Shown here piece by piece: positions 33,196-34,711 of a stretch of DNA of 34,711 nt. This DNA comes from Thermoproteota archaeon (GTDB lineage Archaea; Thermoproteota; Thermoprotei_A; Sulfolobales; NBVN01). How positions within the stretch are numbered: the first letter of the stretch is position 1; every line of letters begins with the position of its first letter. The notes beneath the pieces were generated by a model, which was given only the letters and a program-made list of their open reading frames with translations, made no database searches and had not been told where the DNA came from. The stretch covers positions 1-34,711 of the forward strand of contig JAUQPH010000012.1 of the NCBI GenBank assembly GCA_030550455.1. Direction: 5' to 3'. A program made the position numbers and the translations under genes.

Positions 33196-33617
33196 ACAAC
33201 GTATCTATGGCGCAATCCTACTTAAGGCAAGCTGAGGAGAGAATACGCCACGCAAAGGAAGCACTTGAAAGAGGCAACTATCCGTACGTAGTAAGGCAGT
33301 GCCAAGAGTCGGTCGAACTACTTCTTAAAGCAGCACTGAGGTTAGTCGGTGTTGAGGTACCGAAATGGCATGACGTAGGACCCGTTCTCAAAAGAGAAGC
33401 GCAGAGGTTCCCCGAATGGTTTCAAGTCGAGATACCCGCACTAGCGCGCATATCGAGGAAGCTACGTAGAGAAAGAGAACTCTCTATGTATGGAGATGAG
33501 GAAAGCGGTATTCCACCCGACGAGCTCTACGATAGGTCCGATGCGGAAGAAGCACTCAACTACGCATTAAACGTCTACAGCATTGTACTTAAGCTAATTC
33601 AGCAGCACAAGACCTAA
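33192..33617 (+). CDS. HEPN domain protein (putative toxin)
   Basis: 141 residues, all helical. Family core YVVRQCQESVELLLKAALRLVG (split around residues 31-52), then KWHDVGPVL, and RKLRRERELSMYGDEESGIPP followed by DAEEAL. Its closest plan is the PF05168 group. A canonical Rx4-6H motif is not obvious. It overlaps the MNT gene by four bases (ATGA), the reverse gene order of the pair at 2346-3114. Its ATG has no separate ribosome site, so translation is coupled. Confidence 0.87.
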   Translation: MNNVSMAQSYLRQAEERIRHAKEALERGNYPYVVRQCQESVELLLKAALRLVGVEVPKWHDVGPVLKREAQRFPEWFQVEIPALARISRKLRRERELSMYGDEESGIPPDELYDRSDAEEALNYALNVYSIVLKLIQQHKT

Positions 33618-33950
33618 ACCGCACTTGTTCTAAAGACTTAAACTCATACTACTGTAGTCAGCAGCTATGTGTTAACTTAGAGAACACGAGTACCTCTTAA
33701 TAACCGTGTAGGTAGTATACGTCGGGATTACGGCACAACGTCGTTAACCGTTCTTATCCTAATCTCACACACATGTTTCAAATTTACCATCTCGATTCGA
33801 AAGTTCTTTTAGCTTACTACGTGAAATAAATTAAGGGAAATAAAATTAGAACAATTTAATCATAGTTTTAGGCTTAGCTAACCTGAATAAGAAACAGCCC
33901 TACTTACCTCACTCTATATGTAGCAAGATCTCACCATAGCTAACTCGGGG
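33618..33950. other. AT-rich intergenic stretch
   Basis: 333 bases without a recognisable gene. It is notably AT-rich from 33770 to 33870 (runs such as AAATAAATT and AAAATTAG), which contrasts with the GC-rich element that follows. Confidence 0.4.
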
Positions 33951-34235
33951 TTCGGGTTTCATGTTGTTTGATGTGGTTTGATATCGACCCTTGGTTTCAT
34001 CGACCTTGGGGCACCTTTCATCGGTGCCCACGTCATCGGTCTCCACCCGTTCAGGGTAACCCCTACCCACAGCTCCCCTTCATCTAGCTCGAGTTCACAG
34101 CTGTGGGGAAACCCCCACATTTTGGCTTTGAGTACTCATCCACTTGGGTCTTTACCGTGCACCCGCATCGTGGATGAGTTCAACCCATAGTAAAGCAACC
34201 ACAATCAACCCTTATAAACCTATATGAAACCCGAA
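33951..34235 (-). repeat. Structured dispersed element, best-preserved copy (RNA sense -)
   Basis: Bounded by a perfect 12-base inverted pair, TTCGGGTTTCAT (33951-33962) and ATGAAACCCGAA (34224-34235). Just inside the right end, minus-strand TTTATAAG (plus 34211-34218) predicts RNA from about 34187. Stems in order: ACTCATCCAC/GTGGATGAGT (34134-34143 with 34170-34179, ten perfect pairs), CCCACAGCT/AGCTGTGGG (34066-34074 with 34099-34107), and GGGCACC/GGTGCCC (34009-34015 with 34023-34029) with RNA loop GAUGAAA. No target-site duplication is evident. No protein is encoded. Confidence 0.8.
34211..34218 (-). promoter_or_regulatory. TATA box inside the structured element
   Basis: Minus-strand TTTATAAG lying 6 bases inside the terminal inverted repeat and pointing into the element. 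The equivalent position is occupied by TATATAG at 3822-3828 and TTATAAA at 16029-16035 in other copies. Confidence 0.6.
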
Positions 34236-34360
34236 ACAGTTGCGATAGGCACTGAGTAGAGCTGGAGAGCGGTAAAGCACCCCGCATTTAGGGATGTATT
34301 TGGACCTGAGAGACACTCTCCATTTTACTTGGATCCCTCAACTATCTTACTTCGATAAGG

Positions 34361-34645
34361 CTAGAGCTCTACTCCACGTAGCTCGTCTACTACGAACACT
34401 TCGGTAAAGCCTAGCTCTTTCAGCGAGTTCTTGATCCTCTCAACGATTACACTCATTAGTGTGTGGTTAACGAACTTGCAGAACCCGCAGTAGGGGTCGG
34501 AGCCTGTGAAGTCTATGAATACTGCGATCTTGCTACCGTCTCTAGATATCCTTACTTTCTTCACTAGTCCCGACGAGACGACGTCGACATCGAATCCTGG
34601 AACTTCGACTTTACTCAAAACCTTCCAAACCCTCTCGACGTTCAC
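34361..34645 (-). CDS. Small MIP18/DUF59-like protein
   Basis: 94 residues. The layout (helix, then SSGLVKKVRISRDGSKIAVFID, then FTGSDPYCGFCKFVNHT, a long helix and a final strand FTEVFVVDEL) follows the DUF59 fold of Fe-S cluster assembly and delivery factors. The usual LTxPxCP turn reads FTGSDPYCGFC, with two cysteines. GTG start with a GGAGGT site, and a TATA-like TTATATAG (plus 34669-34676). Monocistronic as far as the window shows. Assignment is by pattern only; a role in Fe-S handling would fit the many Fe-S enzymes here. Confidence 0.55.
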   Translation of the reverse strand: MNVERVWKVLSKVEVPGFDVDVVSSGLVKKVRISRDGSKIAVFIDFTGSDPYCGFCKFVNHTLMSVIVERIKNSLKELGFTEVFVVDELRGVEL

Positions 34646-34701
34646 TTACTACCTCCTATTAAAGTGTGTTAACTATATAATAAAACTACCCAACTATGTA
34701 G

Positions 34702-34711
34702 TTCGGGTTTC
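34702..34711. repeat. Possible left end of another structured element
   Basis: The last ten bases, TTCGGGTTTC, equal the first ten of the terminal inverted repeat of the element at 33951, in the same orientation. The window ends here, so this is suggestive only. Confidence 0.3.

Noticed and set aside
33951-34235. CRISPR repeat array
   Set aside because: GATGAAA recurs, but at irregular spacing and inside hairpin loops; there are no regular spacers and no cas genes.
1-34711. tRNA or rRNA genes
   Set aside because: A visual scan for TpsiC-arm GGTTCRA-type motifs in the gaps found none with matching acceptor arms. A tRNAscan-SE run would settle it, especially for intron-containing archaeal tRNAs.

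Overview
The window looks like a chromosomal segment of a hyperthermophilic crenarchaeon (Thermoproteota). The evidence is archaeal-only families (DUF432, COG2100, COG2521), archaeal TATA boxes 25-35 bases upstream of many starts, frequent GTG and TTG starts, short GGAGG-type ribosome sites inside operons, two HEPN/MNT pairs, and membrane-anchored surface proteins. Desulfurococcales or a neighbouring order is my best guess, but nothing in the sequence fixes the genus. No tRNA, rRNA, CRISPR array, integrase or transposase was seen.

Layout. 425-1840: a NosD-like parallel beta-helix surface protein. 1934-4311: accessory stretch with a HEPN/MNT pair, a broken SWIM-like gene and structured repeat elements. 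4312-5214: orphan beta-class DNA methyltransferase. 5346-8738: glycyl radical enzyme plus its activase. 9053-10264: class V aminotransferase. 10265-11200: gene-free, holding two strongly structured RNA candidates. 11201-15296: AglD-like flippase convergent with three tandem GH130 paralogues. 15466-16252: small antitoxin-like gene and another structured element. 16253-17805: COG2521 methyltransferase and pyrrolidone-carboxylate peptidase. 17966-20376: DUF1343/NamZ-like protein and diaminopimelate decarboxylase in one operon. 20536-22146: DUF432 protein and MscS channel. 22168-23229: COG2100 radical SAM protein. 23717-29844: six-gene MoxR / DUF4129-like / membrane / DUF4350-like / DUF58 operon. 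30153-32285: FeoB. 32683-33617: second MNT/HEPN pair. 34361-34645: small MIP18/DUF59-like protein.

How genes work together. The GH130 trio probably handles mannosides at or inside the cell. The NamZ-like protein next to LysA suggests reuse of bacterial peptidoglycan (MurNAc release, meso-DAP to lysine). The MoxR-DUF58 operon encodes an AAA+ chaperone with membrane and VWA-like partners, usually a surface assembly or maturation module.

The most unusual feature is not a protein. At least four short elements (about 190-290 bp; 1934-2141, 3802-3995, 15821-16063, 33951-34235), and probably two more cut by the window edges (1-53 and from 34702), share GC-rich stems and a conserved hairpin whose loop contains (A/G)UGAA. 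Three or four carry an inward TATA box just inside one end, and several have TTCGGG-type inverted ends. Stems differ in sequence but keep pairing between copies. I read them as a promoter-carrying family of structured RNA/MITE-like elements; I cannot match them to a known family.
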